From Rhyzopertha dominica (lineage: Eukaryota > Arthropoda > Insecta > Coleoptera > Bostrichidae): DNA of 64,000 nt. How positions within the stretch are numbered: position 1 is the stretch's first letter; the number at the start of each line of letters is the position of its first letter. The stretch spans positions 13,764,001-13,828,000 of the forward strand of contig QCXZ01000064.1 of NCBI GenBank assembly GCA_025024175.1, read 5' to 3'. The notes beneath the pieces are model-generated. The model made no database searches. It saw nothing but the letters and a program-made list of their open reading frames with translations, and was not told where the DNA came from. This document shows positions 12,219 to 24,809 of the stretch, in pieces. The translations under genes were made by a program, and so were the position numbers.

Positions 12219-12255
<37 letters not shown>
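11985..12255. repeat. GGATGCC motif array ending in an (AT)n microsatellite
   Basis: The words GGATGCCAA, GGCTGCCAA, GGATGCAACC, GACGTCAAC, GGATGCCAAAG and GGATGCCATTTGG recur at about 25-35-bp spacing from 12015 to 12210, followed by an (AT)n tract at 12222-12255. This mirrors the array at 3095-3180. The frame 11928-12287 is produced by the repeat and is not a convincing gene. Confidence 0.6.
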
Positions 12256-12257
<2 letters not shown>

Positions 12258-15200
12258 AGAATTTCGATCTCGAAACCACTTCAATGAATCACAAAATATA
12301 CATTTTGATTATTACTGATATTCTTTTAAAAATATGTACGTAAAAAGAGGTTATGGTACAGTAATAATAAGCTACACTCTTTATATAGTGTTATAAAGGA
12401 TATGATTAACCAGTATGGGAGTCAAGCAATAGTTAGCAAGCAGCTAACTACGGTTACGAGGAATTGTGCAGCTAAAATGTACGCAAATCTTTATTTTTGT
12501 TGGTCTATTAATGAATAAAAAAAGCAAATTTCAGAGGTACATATTTCAATTCCAAAATAATTCAGTCAAAGCAATTTGTAGCATTACACCGTACAAGCAA
12601 AGTGTGAAGAGGGTGATCTGGTGTATTATTTTGCAAACACGCATTTGCTTGAAAATCTGTTGTTAATTTTGTGAAAGCTTATAAATAAATAAATGAAAAC
12701 TTGGATGTTCATCAACTAAATAACTGGATGCAACCGATACAGATATTGTACCACTTTTTGTGTTAACCTCATAGCTATTAATTTGATAGTGTGCAGTGCA
12801 GAGTTTGCCTCCCTCCTTAGGTACTTTTTCTTTGCTGTTCTCAATTGATTTTTACCATTAATAAGTTAGGTATTTAAAAAACACAACCACCTATATGTAT
12901 TATTAGTTTTCCGATATAGTCATTATTAAATACTTACTTTTTTCATTTGTTGTGGTTTTATTAATATTTGTAATGCAATTATCCATATATGTGATAAAAT
13001 TTAACAATTTGTTATAAGAACCTGTAAATATTACCTCGTATCTAATGGTTTAATACTAATAGTCGTGAAAATACTTACAACCTTACATCCTAGCACCTCC
13101 AGTAAAGTCAAATATGGCGGATGAGTAAGCTATGATAGTCTGAGAACCGTAAGGCTGTAAGCTTATACATATAATTGTGCAGTGGAGAAATATTTTTTTC
13201 CGGGGTAGACCGTTCCATTTGTTTCTGTGTTCCATAAACAAATTGGTTTCGGTGAAGATTACTGTTTTTAGTGAGATGTACAAAAAAAGGATCGATTCAT
13301 AACCACCGATATTTTAATGAATCATTTGCATTATGTTTATATTGAACATTCGCAATACGCACATCTAATTCGCGATTCTCTATTCGAGATCAATGCAGCA
13401 TCGAGATCGAGATCGCCAATTGATTTTTACGTTCTTTCGAAATCGAGAATGAAAAAAATCTTGGCAACAATAAGTACCTTGCCACAGATTATGGTCCAAC
13501 CAGAGAACACAATCGGTGGATTCCCTAATTTCGCTTTAGAACCGTAGTACTTATCGACTGCAGTAAAGGATTTGATACTATGCGTTATAATTTACTCTTT
13601 TGTAAGGTTAACTGGGTATTTTATTAAATTATTATTAAAGTTGATTGCTCCGAATAGCATGGTTTACTAACTAAACTAAACAAATTAATTTCGTTCGATA
13701 TGATGGTTACTAAAAACTGCTGCAAATTAAAAGCAAAAATAAAAATTGTTGACTCATGTCAATCGTTCATTTAGCAGTAAGTTTATTGTGTACTTCAGTA
13801 CCATATACTCAAAGAAATTTCAACGTTTCAGGTGTTATCATTAGCTATAATTTTTTTCTTTCATTATACAATTGCTGTGACTTAGTTTATTTGGCTTGTT
13901 TGAATGTGATAACTGGAAAACATATTTAACTGATCAAGGTTCATTTCTGGACCGAAAAGAAGGGATCATGTTTTCGCAAAAATTAAATAACTAATAATGG
14001 TTATGGATGAATCGGGGAACTATTCTACAACACGCATGTTTTGTTGATTTCGTAACACGCACGCAAATAACTGTATGACTTATTAATGTCAAATAGTAGA
14101 GTTCATAATAGAGACACAAATTACAACTTAAGACCGCATGTGCCACCCCATCGAACGGCTATATTTCAGAGATAAATTTAAGCACTTACCACTTCCGATT
14201 TTTGAATGACAGGTGGACGTTCAGTAGCACTAGAATGTATTATATACTGACCTTCCTTTTGTTTTTTTTAAGTAAATGCCATTTATTATTACTATTTACA
14301 CATTGCTTTGGAAGTTAGTTTGCAAGTGTGCGTTATTTTGTCTCGATTATTTTGATATTCTGTTCTGCAATTAAATACTGATCAATCTACCTGCACGTTC
14401 AGATGCCAACAACACAATTTTTTCAGCGCATAGATGCAAAGACTCAGAATTTGATTTTAGTTTTTTGGAAACAAAACTCATTCAGTCATTTGGTTTACCC
14501 TTATGACTCAGCTACTTTCGAATTTAGCTATCCGGGTAGGCTATAAACACTCACAGCCAAATATCTTTAAATACAACTATAGTGTGAGGCTTACACCTTC
14601 CCGCATTAAACTTTTTTATTTGCACAAGTTTAAAAATCAGTATACGTTTGTTTTAGGACAGTACCTACATTCTACATAATTTAATATTCCAAAATGTTAC
14701 ACGATTATAGCAGATCTGTTGTTTCTATAAATCTACTATTGCCTTTGTTCATTTCTTTTTCAAAGTCCCAATATTCCAACGGAAGATATGAATGACAAAA
14801 CACCTTACCAGTGCGATAAAATTCGCTTTAGGTGGCAACATAATATTACTCGCAAATCTCGTATAAATCCTCGATTTCTGCAACGCAAATGCGCCGCTCT
14901 AACGTTTACCTATGTATCTATCCACAATCCAGAGCACTACTATGCCTTTACAGGAAGTAGAAGGATGATAAACTGTCAAGGTGATGCGATCTTGCGCTGC
15001 TCGTAAGCAAGGTGTACAATCAAACTTCAATAACCATTTATAAAGTGACGTGTAGAATGGGAAGTTTCCGTAGGTATTCAATTATGGCATAATGTAGACG
15101 GCAGCACTGATCAAGAGCAAACCACTTGACGTGTTTCCTTTGTATCCCTGGATATGTGGTATTTGGGCTTTAAGCGGAAGCTGTTGAAACTTGTTAATTA

Positions 15201-18119
15201 ATCCAAGTTTGACAGTATTAGAATTAATTAAAGGGAATTGTCATCGAGTACTAAGAGAAGGGATACCAAGTAGAAGGCTAACGGCAAAATTTATTGAGAG
15301 TAAATAGCTGTTAGTTAACATAATCTTGCTATAGTTACAGGTTCTGCCTCCCAGTTTGATTATTAGAAATTTTAATAAGTTTGTTTAATGAACCACAATG
15401 ACAGGCAAGAGGTATTCATAGAAACATGAAAACTATGAATTCCAAGCGGTGTGGTCTTTATTCTTATAAATGTCACACTTCGTTCAGAATTTACACCTTA
15501 CATGCAACCATTGATATAAATTTTGTTTCTATTTGTCTTGTTGTTCTTACATTACATTTTTTCAATAATTAAACAATATTTGCAATAATTAAATAATTCA
15601 ACAGAAAGCTACAATCCAATTAGCATAGTCGGTCTTGAAGTTGCTAGATATCTCAACAAACAAATAGTAATGGAATTACCTGCAAAATTATTGTCCGTGT
15701 GGTTTTCGTACATTAAGATCCAGGGTGAGTGCAATTGCCTCGCTTATTATTCGTTACTCGTTGGACAGTAGTATGCTATTTTGACGGGTTCTTTGATCTA
15801 TAGAAATCATTTGACTTCAACAATTACTGTCTGGAGACAAAATACGCATAAACATAAGTGGCATTATTCGCCTTTTAACGAAAGCGACATAATAGAGAAA
15901 AATTACGTTTTTTTTAAAAAAAAGCTTTGTACCTATAGTATAACTAACTTAAGTCATTGTTTATTGAAATTAAGCTGTCACTATTAAACACTAAAAAATT
16001 TAGCATCTAATTTATTACAATGGATACGGGAACGAACAATTGTAACATACATAAGCTCAAAAAAGCAATCTATCTCATTTAGTACTGTGACAAATAAAGT
16101 ATAATAAATGTTATTATATAACAATAAGTAACTACACAGGTATTAGGTAAGCGAATTCCATTAATTTTTGAATTTACAAATTACAGTAATAAATAAATTG
16201 CTATCAAACAAAATAGTGTGATTACAATTAAACTAATAGCTTACCTCCACCATGTACAGATATTAAAAAAGTTTGCCGAGCTCATGCATTCATTTGCGCT
16301 TCCAAACCATAATTTTTGTAGCATACTCCTATTTAATGTGTGCACTCGATTTAATATAGATAGATAGCAATTATCAGAATGCAGATATACAGAATACTTA
16401 AAAGTATTCAGTGTGTATCGATATTTTGATATCTTCATCTGTATTTGCTTGATGTATATATGTCGTGGAGGTCGGTGAAGAGAAGCGCTGAATGTACTTA
16501 CACACAGAATTTTCCGTCGGCAAACATTTGTTAACTTAGACGGCGCGTTTCTACAATATAATGCGGCAAAGTGCACGGATTGCTCTTTGCGCTGCGCTGC
16601 TTATTACTATGATACCTTATCTTATTTGTAACTGCACCAGCAGCGCAATAGGCGTTTTCCCGTCCTATCTTCTGATATTGAGTGGCCACAAATAAGTGAT
16701 AAAAAATTAATGATCCTCTTTTCCAAACCAATGAATGAATCTAAGCGAATGATTTACTGCTAAGTTGGGTGAGGTAGTAAATCATTTCGATAGTACTATC
16801 ACTAGTCGCCACGATAATTTTTATTTTAAAGGTCGAAAGTACTTAGATTTGTTGCTAAAATCATCATTGTAGAGTAACTATGTTTTCAAATTAAAATATA
16901 ACCACTTACTATGAGGTTGTCGATGTGTTAGTATAGGTTTTAAGAACAACCCTAAAACATAGCAGATGCAAGCGAAATGCTTTTATCCCACTACACACTA
17001 AATAAAAAAGTATTAGCTGGCAACTCCAGATAATTCAATTTCTTCGGTACCGGCACAAGACTCGTAGGTACTCAAAGGCACAATGTTCTCTATAAATCCT
17101 CGATAAATGGCAAGTTAACTTGCTTGGCTTAAGCTTCTTAACTTCACTTGCGCAGCATGAGACAGTCGCAACGAATCTCGAACTATCCAGCGACAAAAAT
17201 TCCGCTCATTTAAGCGAATTACGAAATACCCCACAGCGACCGGGAAAGCAAGGCGCAGAGGAAAGAAGCAGCTTCCCTAGCATGTTTAGCTCGTCGACGT
17301 CGAGAGCTTTGTATTGGGTTACACATTGAATTGAAAACAAAGGCGGAAACTCCCTTGAACGCTCCATCCGGAAAGAGAAAGCTTGCATGCCGAGAAATAC
17401 TTGTGAATGTTTGAACCTACTTTCGGTTTCTTTCCATTGATCCCGGTAGGATACTTCCTTTCAAGAACGCCAGTTGGTAAGCACAGCGGATGAGATTACT
17501 TTAATTTAAGATCGTCGCAACTTCTTCGTAGCAAGTTTGCAATGCAATAAAAGGAGTGTTGCGAACTAAAAAAAAATCTTTAATTTATTGGAAAATACTG
17601 GTTCAGGCTAAACACCTCTACTTCTTCACATCATCCGTATTATTATACCCCTGCAAACATATTTTCTTTATATGCTAATTTTGTACACTTGGCTACGTAT
17701 GTGAACATCACGCAGTTGTATTACCTGTATATATAAAAAAAAAGAAACAGTAATTTTTTTAAAATTTTATAGTAGGTGATTAAGTACCAGAACATAACTG
17801 ACCCTGGTATAAGATCACCGTACACCATGACCTGACACCCCTCAAATTCGTGTTATTCTGGTATTATGGTAATAAAAAACTTATGCTGTATAGCCAGGAA
17901 AATATCTTTGATATTTTTTACATTAAAGCGGTATCTGATACAGGCTCTTAAATGTTGCATTATTAGAAGATTTCAAGGTATTTTACTTTCCAGTTTGATA
18001 TTATTTAATGATTTTGGCTTAAGTTTATTTTACGCCTTTGACAGTTTCAAGGGATTAAATCCTAGTGCCCTAATGTAAGAAGTCACTATGTGACCTGAGG
18101 CTAACAGAATTTTTAAAGA
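12256..18119. other. Long stretch without recognisable genes
   Basis: Short frames on both strands show no family signature and no paired splice sites that I trust. The part 17040-17520 is less AT-rich than its surroundings and could be an exon or regulatory element, but no conserved protein is visible there. Confidence 0.45.
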
Positions 18120-18710
18120 GGAAGGCCTAGTATAACCATACTTATATGTATAATATGGATAATTTTCTTGCACTGGTGGCAGTCCCGAACAAATGCTAAT
18201 ATCTTTACTCTTTAACAGTCCCAATAAATAATGAATTTTATCTGCATCCGATAATACAGTGTTATCATGTATCAGTCTTTTAAATATTGCGTAAAAACTA
18301 GGCCACTTCCAAAATTCACCCGTAAACTGTGAAATTTCAATTCTGGGTAACATAGGTGTTTTCCACTCTGCGAGGCTCACACTCCAATTTGAAGGTTCTT
18401 TTTTAACCGTAGTGTTTAATTTCGACGCTGCCTCGTGAATATGACAACAAATATCCTTAATTGTCGGTATTATTGCAAAATTTGGTTCATAGTTTGCGTC
18501 CTCTTCCAACTTTTCTACTTCGATTTCTTCTGCAATACGTAGCAGTTCTTTTCTTGTTATATCGATAGACTGATAAAGCGTTTTAAATTGCCGCGCAACA
18601 GATGGATGATTTAATGTTTTTGTAAAATCTAACGTTTTCTCCAATATACTGTAGTGTGAGTCTCGCTTCGCCACAAGCATTTTTACTTTGTGATCTGCAA
18701 CCGTTGCCAT
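18120..18710 (-). pseudogene. BEL/Pao gag, truncated (DUF1759-type domain)
   Basis: Starting at ATG 18710, the - strand frame encodes an N-terminal helical region of about 110 residues. The DUF1759-type gag core typical of BEL/Pao elements follows, with the markers LPRIEISQFTGEFWKWPSFY (about residues 120-139) and HDNTVLSDADKIHYL (about residues 147-161). Similarity continues through SICSGLPPVQENY and then stops. The frame ends in unrelated sequence near 18030 and no zinc knuckles, protease or RT follow, so the element is truncated. The LTR and primer-binding site lie directly upstream (18864-19070), giving the expected LTR-PBS-gag order. It is independent of the BEL element at 61455. Confidence 0.8.
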
Positions 18711-18863
18711 TTTTAATTTTGAATATTAATATACTATGCCGTTTTTAAATATTTACACCAACCTCCGAAAGCTGACCTCTAGAACGTCCAGAACGATAGT
18801 CTATCCGAAAAACCGTCAAAAAAACTGACCGATAAGCACGTACCTTTCCGAGGCACGCTTGAA

Positions 18864-18882
18864 ATCCGGTTCGAAGGACCAA
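18864..18882 (-). other. Primer-binding site of the BEL/Pao element
   Basis: The - strand reads TGGTCCTTCGAACCGGAT just inside the LTR end. The BEL element at 61455 has the related TGGTCC...CGAACCGGAT in the same place. Assigning a specific tRNA primer is not possible from the sequence alone. Confidence 0.6.
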
Positions 18883-18884
18883 AA

Positions 18885-19070
18885 TGTTATGAAAAACCTT
18901 TAAATTACAAATTTGGTGTCTCCGGCTATCGTCGAATGCCCGCACGAGAATTAAGGAGGGCTGGTAAGGAATGATGGGGAATTATAATTCCCTATCATCC
19001 CTTATTATAGGCATGAAACTCGTAAACACCGCACTTTACCGCGAGCACACCGCCGACCGTGCTTCTAACA
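18885..19070 (-). mobile_element. 186-bp 5' LTR of the BEL/Pao element
   Basis: The boundaries are inferred from the primer-binding site and from matching ends: TGTTAGAAG at 19070 and CATAACA at 18885, giving TGTTA...TAACA terminal inverted repeats. It contains a perfect 16-bp palindrome GGGAATTATAATTCCC at 18979-18994. A second LTR was not found. Confidence 0.6.
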
Positions 19071-20556
19071 TGCATGTCTGATTTTATCTCTTTTTTTAAC
19101 CTGAATTATCCGAATGGCGCAGAATTTAAATTTTTCATCAACAACAATCTTGCACTACCCTTAATGAAGTTCATACGAACTATATTTTTTCTTCTTTTTC
19201 TTCTAGTGGTGCTGTTTTAAAAGAATTGCTGTTTATAACCAACTACAACAAGATTGTATAAATTAGCATCAATGATGATACCGCGATATTCTTGCGATAC
19301 AGCGCGTATCTAAAATTCCCTCTCGTGTTCACTTTCTAAAGCGTAACATTAGTTCGGAAAAAATGCGGGCAATAATCAAACGATTTTATTCAAATAAATG
19401 CTTTTTTCAACTTGCCTATATAGTACCTTTAGTAAACTGAAACACATTCAAAAGTGGTTAATTAGAGAGTATCAATCTGAAGATAGTTCCATGCCATGTT
19501 TGGAACTCTCACAATTTTAAGATGAAGATGAATCGTCCAGTTTCAGCGCAATGAAATAGATAATAAAAGTAGCCTTGAACTAAGTATAAACATGTCCAAA
19601 TCTTCGATCTGGTTGTGGCTGTGGTCGCATCTTGATGTTTTAGGGGAGCACATCACCTCTAAAAACACATTACTCTAGGGCATTTGTCGGCTGTCTTTCC
19701 AGGACTTCATATGAATATTTTAACTTAACACATTGAAAGGTCAATTTAGGGAGAGGACTTTAGATGCGCACTGTATCAAGTTTTCTAGAACGAAACCTTC
19801 GTAGCTAGGGTTTTCATAAGCACGATTTCGTTAGTTTGACAAATTCGCAGTATTTGAAGTGTTAGGCCTAACAAACTCGGACAAAACAAATGTTTTATTG
19901 TGTATCAGAACTTGAATCCTCGATTTGAACCTAATAGTAATATTAGGATGAGTTTTAAATACCATTTTGGGCATAACATTTTGATGTTACAACAAGTTAC
20001 TTTCGAAGCAAATATTTTATTTATCATGATTTCAATTACCCGTGATAAAACATTTGTACAGCACGCTTTTAATGATTTGTAATTGAACACGTGGTGTAAG
20101 CACAAAACGCTTGTGAATTTACTCTATTGTCACTATAAACGTGGGGATTGAAATTGGTCATGTACATCGTCAATTTAATACCAATCCATGATTTGTAAAC
20201 AATACTGAACTGTAAAATAGCTCTATTACCTTAATTACACCCCTTTCACCACAGCGCAATCAAATCGGAACGTGGGAGTAAATAATTAATGGATTTATAC
20301 ACAAAGTGTGGTCGGTGTAACGATTTCATACAGCCCACGCAGTTTACGGAATCCAAATAAGAGAAAATCGTTTAATTAAAAGTCACTTCAGGAAACGCCA
20401 CACCTGCTATCCGATAAGAAAACTGCTGTGTAAAGAGCTGCTTAAACCATCCCTACCCACTACAACATCCGTATCGAATTCCTTTCCGAAGTTCATCACA
20501 AGACCTTTTTTAAAAAATGTCTCCACGTTACGTAATTTATTTCTTTTCCTTTGCAG
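19071..20556. other. Presumed intron of the KH-domain gene
   Basis: No recognisable coding or repeat content. The only clear landmark is the pyrimidine-rich acceptor TTTCTTTTCCTTTGCAG ending at 20556. Confidence 0.45.
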
Positions 20557-20673
20557 TTCAATTTCGTCGGGAAGCTCTTGGGTCCAAAGGGAAATTCCCT
20601 TAAACGTCTACAAGAAGACACAATGTGCAAAATGGCCGTGCTCGGGAGGGGATCCATGAAGGACAGGCACAAG
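20557..20673 (+). CDS. KHDRBS/Sam68-like (qkr58E-like) RNA-binding protein, KH-domain exon 1 of 2 seen
   Basis: An internal, phase-0 exon of 117 bp (39 codons) bounded by a polypyrimidine tract plus CAG acceptor and an AAG/GTAAGG donor. It encodes [20 protein letters not shown] followed by a segment ending [10 protein letters not shown]. This is the first half of the STAR-type KH domain, with the GxxG-type loop as GPKG, which contacts single-stranded RNA. STAR proteins of the Sam68/quaking-related group bind UA-rich RNA and regulate splicing, usually as dimers in the nucleus. The reading frame continues directly into the exon at 38567. Upstream exons (Qua1 dimerisation region and KH start) and the C-terminal region were not found here. 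The family call is strong; which paralogue it is cannot be decided. Confidence 0.93.
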
Positions 20674-21145
20674 GTAAGGGCGAATAATAGAAACTGTGAA
20701 ACCGTATTTGCTTTACAAATAGTTATAAGTAACATGTAACTAGGGTGCGGAACGTGAAACTTAGTTCTAGGGACGTGGAAGCCGAAGTTGCGGTGTTTGT
20801 GAGGCATAAACTTAATTTATACGTTTAATGGAGCTGCATAGCTGCGCCGTATAGCAATGCAGGTATTCGCGTTATGTATCATATCATTTATGACGTATGC
20901 AATAAATAATATAATTTATTTTCAGCGTCATTANACANAAGTTATNTATCTAACATAAAATATGCTTATTACCACCTCACACATACACGGCCTGCTAAAC
21001 TTAGTTTAAAAGGTTTGTGGAGAGACGTTATAGCTAAATATTTTCTTGATAGTGTCAACAATTCGCAAGAAGGTAAGCTTTCGTGGAATGAACTAGATTG
21101 AAATTTTAGTCTTTTTGGGTTCAACCGCATCTGCTTTTGGAAAAG

Positions 21146-21188
21146 GTTAAAATTTCGCCCGGACTTGTATGGGGCATCACCAGGACAG
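21146..21188 (-). ncRNA. Hammerhead-ribozyme-like motif at the 3' end of the Penelope-like element
   Basis: On the - strand: CTGTC, CTGGTGA, a GCCC/GGGC stem, then GAAA. The ACGTC that follows GAAA in the other copies is lost. Confidence 0.35.
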
Positions 21189-22137
21189 CAATAAATAGAA
21201 CAAAAACGATAGAGCAATGGTGCACCTGGCATTACGAAGAGCGTGAAGATGCTTGAGCGGCAAAAAGAGGAGATTGTGAAAGTGGGGATAGCCGTTGTGT
21301 GATAAGGTATCAAATAGTGGAGATGTGGCTTCCCTGAACTTTTGGGTTGTGAAAACATTGTCAAAAAAGTATCGTGACCGATTTCATGCTAATTTGTGGG
21401 TAAAGAAACCTGATTCTATGCACCGTTTGTGTTCATTAAGCCTCGCTTTAATGGATCTGCCTGTTTCGTCGATATATACGACACCGCACGAGCAAGGGAT
21501 GTTGTAAATAGAAGATAGAGGATTTATTTTGTCCTTCGGAGATGGAAGAACCTGTGACGTTTGTGAAGGGGGACTGGAAGATAATACGGACGAGTTCTTT
21601 CTTAAGAATTATACCAGTGCTGCCTGTGACACCTTCAACATAGGAAAGTATGCAGCCAATCTACAATTTGGAGGTTTGAAAGTTAGTTTGGATTTGGGGT
21701 AGTTAGTTATTATATCCGCTGCTGTCGAGACTGAGCGCAAGTGTTGCAATTTACTTTGAAGTGATATAGCACGGTTAGCAAGAGAATTTAGGACATAACG
21801 TTTTTCTGATGTATGATGATGAGAAGACTCATGTAAGTACCGATCTGTGTGGGTGGCTTTGCGATAGACAGGGTTGGGAATTAAGGTCATCTAAGAATGT
21901 TGTTAAGGAGTCAGAACCATTAGGCCATATAACGAAAGTGTCGTCGACATAACGAAGCCAGATTATAGGTTTCAGGTTTGATGACTGATAACTTGTTGAA
22001 ATGCTTCCATGAATATGTTTGCCACTACCGGTGATAAAGGGGAATCCGTAGGTGTACCAGAAAATTGTCGGTAGAGTTGACCATAAAATGTGAAATACGT
22101 TGAGGTGAGATACTTTTCTACCAAGTCGGCGAATATA

Positions 22138-22479
22138 TCAGGCTGATTCTCCTGGGATAATAATTAACGATTTACTGTCACGTATTACGCAAATTTTGTA
22201 AACAACTACGTTATATAGAAACTGATCAGAATGTCTCCTGGGTCGAGAATGACTTCCGACCTTCAATAGAATATTTACGAAGTGTTTGGAATTGAGAACA
22301 TGTGAAGATGTTTTACCCGTGTAGCCCTTCAGAAGATTCGCTAAGAACTTGGCGATGTTATAAGTGGGTGAGTCGATAGTGCTAACAATGGGCCTGAGTG
22401 GAGTTTCTTTTTTATAAGTTTTTGGAATTAGGCGTATAGCCGAGGGGGCTTGTTCGGATATGTCGAGGTACTGCTGCAT
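22138..22479 (-). pseudogene. Penelope-like reverse transcriptase fragment
   Basis: This - strand frame holds AIRLIPKTYKKETPLRPIVS followed by SPTYNIAKFLANLLKGYTGK and SSHVLNSKHFV. It corresponds to the fingers/palm block of Penelope-like RT (family pattern: P-K-x-H-K, then L-R-P-I-V-S, then P-T-Y-x-L-A-K). It falls out of frame where the catalytic motif A would begin. Confidence 0.8.
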
Positions 22480-23071
22480 TCTGAAGCATCGGATTAAGTT
22501 CTTTGTCGATTTTTTGGAGTCAAATCATAAGAAACCCATCTTACAAAAGACTGCTGTTGGATTGATCCAGAGGATGGTTATCTCTGAATTGAACTTGAGA
22601 CTTTTGAAAGCAATTTCCTCCGCTTTGGAAAGATTCAGTGGGGGAAGTTTCGGTTTTTGTAGGACCTTGGTTCTTCGCAGCCTTGGGTTCTGATTGAATT
22701 CATGATTCTACAGAAATGTTTATTGGCTCCAAAGGAATTTTGCTGGGAGAAATAGCAAACTACCCTTTGGTCAGCAAGGTGTTTTCTGAGTGAGAGAGGG
22801 GACACGATGACAAATTAACCGCGGTTTTTGGGTTGGTATTACGGAAATGCATTTTAGGTGGAACTAGAGAGTGGAATGTGTTTATGTGCCTCTGATTACA
22901 CATTTCAAGGGTCCTTTGGGCTTGTAGGAAAGTAATTTGGTAAAAAAAATGAGCAGTCAGTTTGAGTGAAGGTATCGGATAACTCAAGATTAAGTTTTGA
23001 AGACATTGGGAGCTACAAAGTCGAGTTTTCGTCGGGTGTTTGTTAGATGACCATGTGTTCCGGTCCTTGAT

Positions 23072-23961
23072 CAGTGATGGGCGTTTACGCGTAAATTATA
23101 ATTTTCTATTACACGCGTAGAAAATGTAGATAAAGCATTTTGGCGAAGATTTTGAGTAGAAAATTTAAGTAGGTACGCGATAAGCCTGAATGGAAACCAT
23201 TTTGTTTCTAATTTCTCTGTCTTGCTAGCTTCTTCATGTGTCGATTTCCTTTTTATAATAGTTTTCTTTGGAACATAAAAGACAAAGCATTGTTTTCCTT
23301 CAACGACTATATTAAGTACATTCTTAAGTAGCCTATTTTCACATGATATCAAATAAGAACAGCATATTTCATATACAAGTTGATTTTTCTCCAGAAAAAG
23401 GTATCTACTGTAATCAACTATAACCTGTTACTTGCTTCTTTAGATCAATGTGCCTAGTTCAGTATACATATATAGGACAATCAAACTGACCTGCAATTAA
23501 AAACGTTTGGTGAAAGAACAAGGGTGGCATATAAAACTGGCCATTTATTTCAGTTTATAGAGAATAAAGATAATAAAATTCAAAGTGCGTCAAAGTGCTT
23601 TTGGACAGCACTCTTAGCCTGCTGCTCAGGTCTTCTGGCTTTAGTTGACGTATACCCAAACAAGTTATTGTTATTTAAACATTTATCTAGTCAAATTTAA
23701 TTACAACAAAGTAGTATTTTGTTTAATTAAGAATAAATATTATAAAATAATTATAAAATACAAAATAATATTGGCATTTGAGGCGTTTTGAGTAGTACTG
23801 ATGATGAACACCAGAACACCACTAAAAAACTATATATTTCTAGAATTCTGTCTGTCTACACAATGCTGTTTTCTACAGTAGACTTTTAAGGTAGAATATT
23901 ACATAGTTTACGCGTAGATAATAGCGTAATTTACATGGCGTATTCTACGCGCCTATCACTG
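23072..23961. mobile_element. 890-bp non-autonomous hAT element
   Basis: Terminal inverted repeats CAGTGATGGGCG (left) and CAGTGATAGGCG (right, read inward) are flanked by a perfect 8-bp target duplication TCCTTGAT (23064-23071 and 23962-23969). Subterminal ACGCGTA words recur on both sides (TTTACGCGTAAAT, ACACGCGTAGAAAA, TTTACGCGTAGATAA). No transposase is recognisable; a 93-residue frame at 23352-23071 (- strand) has no known signature. It sits inside the Penelope-like element, whose sequence resumes on the far side, so it is the younger insertion. Confidence 0.9.
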
Positions 23962-24106
23962 TCCTTGATTCTTAGAAACTTAGGAATGGCTTTATTGTCA
24001 CGGCAACGGATAAGGAAAATGAAGGTTCAAATCAGTTGAAAATGTTTGTGGCGGAGTTTATAGAATTGTGAGGTTTCGAAAGTGATATCCTCCTCATGGA
24101 GAATAG

Positions 24107-24151
24107 GGTCGACGTTTTGCGCGCTTTTCTATGGGGCGTCATCAGGACAGG
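24107..24151 (-). ncRNA. Hammerhead-ribozyme-like motif at the 5' end of the Penelope-like element
   Basis: On the - strand: GTC, exact CTGATGA box (24145-24139), a short decayed stem, AAAACGTCGAC. The second box (normally GAAA) has drifted to AAAA, so the motif is a relic. Confidence 0.4.
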
Positions 24152-24727
24152 AATAAGGATTTTGGAATTTAGAACAAACCTATCTGGAGAAGCACGTCCG
24201 AGCCGAACCAAATCCCAAGGGGAAACAGAGTTAAACCCTGTATAAAAATGTACCTACATCCTACATGCATGCTCACATAAATATCTTTGTATTTTTTATT
24301 AATTATTATACGATATTATTAAAGAAATAAAAGAAAAACAGAGAGAGAAGTCTTTTTGGTGTACCATTTGCCGAACGTGAACAAATTGCATAAAACGCTG
24401 TGTTTGCAGGATTAATGGAGTGATATACTTTTGAGGATGGGTGCACAATAAACTAAAGCTTCGTGGTTGTTGGTTTTTTATATTACTAAATTCTGTATAC
24501 CTAATGCTTTACTCTTATTTACGTTAAAATTCTTGCTTGTAATAAATTACAATCAAGCTGCAAAACGCGTTATGAGGAGTTATTTATTATTTATAATCAA
24601 GCCGGATGGCTTAATGGGTAGGCAGTTTAGTTGTAAAAGATCAAACCAGACCTAAAAATTACAAATAGTAGCTGCATAACGAAATGTGTTTCCCAATGTA
24701 GATGAGTAAAAAAAATTCTCACTAATA

Positions 24728-24782
24728 GGACTGAAACCTGTATCTCCCAGCTTGTAAGAAAACTTCTTATCCACTGCGCCAT
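24728..24782 (-). repeat. tRNA-derived (SINE-like) fragment with pol III boxes
   Basis: On the - strand an A-box-like TGGCGCAGTGGATAAG (24781-24766) is followed after about 28 bp by a B-box-like GGTTTCAGTCC (24738-24728). The arms do not fold into a complete tRNA cloverleaf, so a SINE head or tRNA pseudogene is more likely than a functional tRNA. Confidence 0.5.
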
Positions 24783-24809
24783 CAGTGCTGCATTTTCAAA
24801 ACCAGGCAA

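Larger units (their letters stand above)
20969..24160 (-). mobile_element. Penelope-like element, degenerate, interrupted by a hAT insertion
   Basis: Order on the - strand from high to low coordinate: a terminal segment with a hammerhead-like motif (24107-24151); an N-terminal region (23962-24100 and 23071-22700) containing NPKTAVNLSSCPLSHSEN; RT core at 22479-22138 (RPIVSTIDSPTYNIAKFLAN); RT thumb/linker at 21890-21609 (NPVYRKATHTDRYL, the family-typical YRKPTHTDRYL block); and GIY-YIG endonuclease at about 21515-21400 (IYNIPCSCGVVYIDETGRS, ending in LNEHKRCIESGFF). The last glycine of the YIG block reads Asp. It ends near a second copy of the terminal segment (21146-21188). Many stops and frameshifts show it is inactive. 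Similar terminal segments at both ends match the pseudo-LTR arrangement of this class. Confidence 0.85.

Noticed and set aside
11928..12287. 119-residue frame
   Set aside because: Runs through the GGATGCC motif array and (AT)n tract; low complexity, no domain.
24598..24650. Possible second tRNA-like head (GGCTTAATGGGTAGG)
   Set aside because: An A-box-like word is present, but no B-box at the right distance and no cloverleaf.
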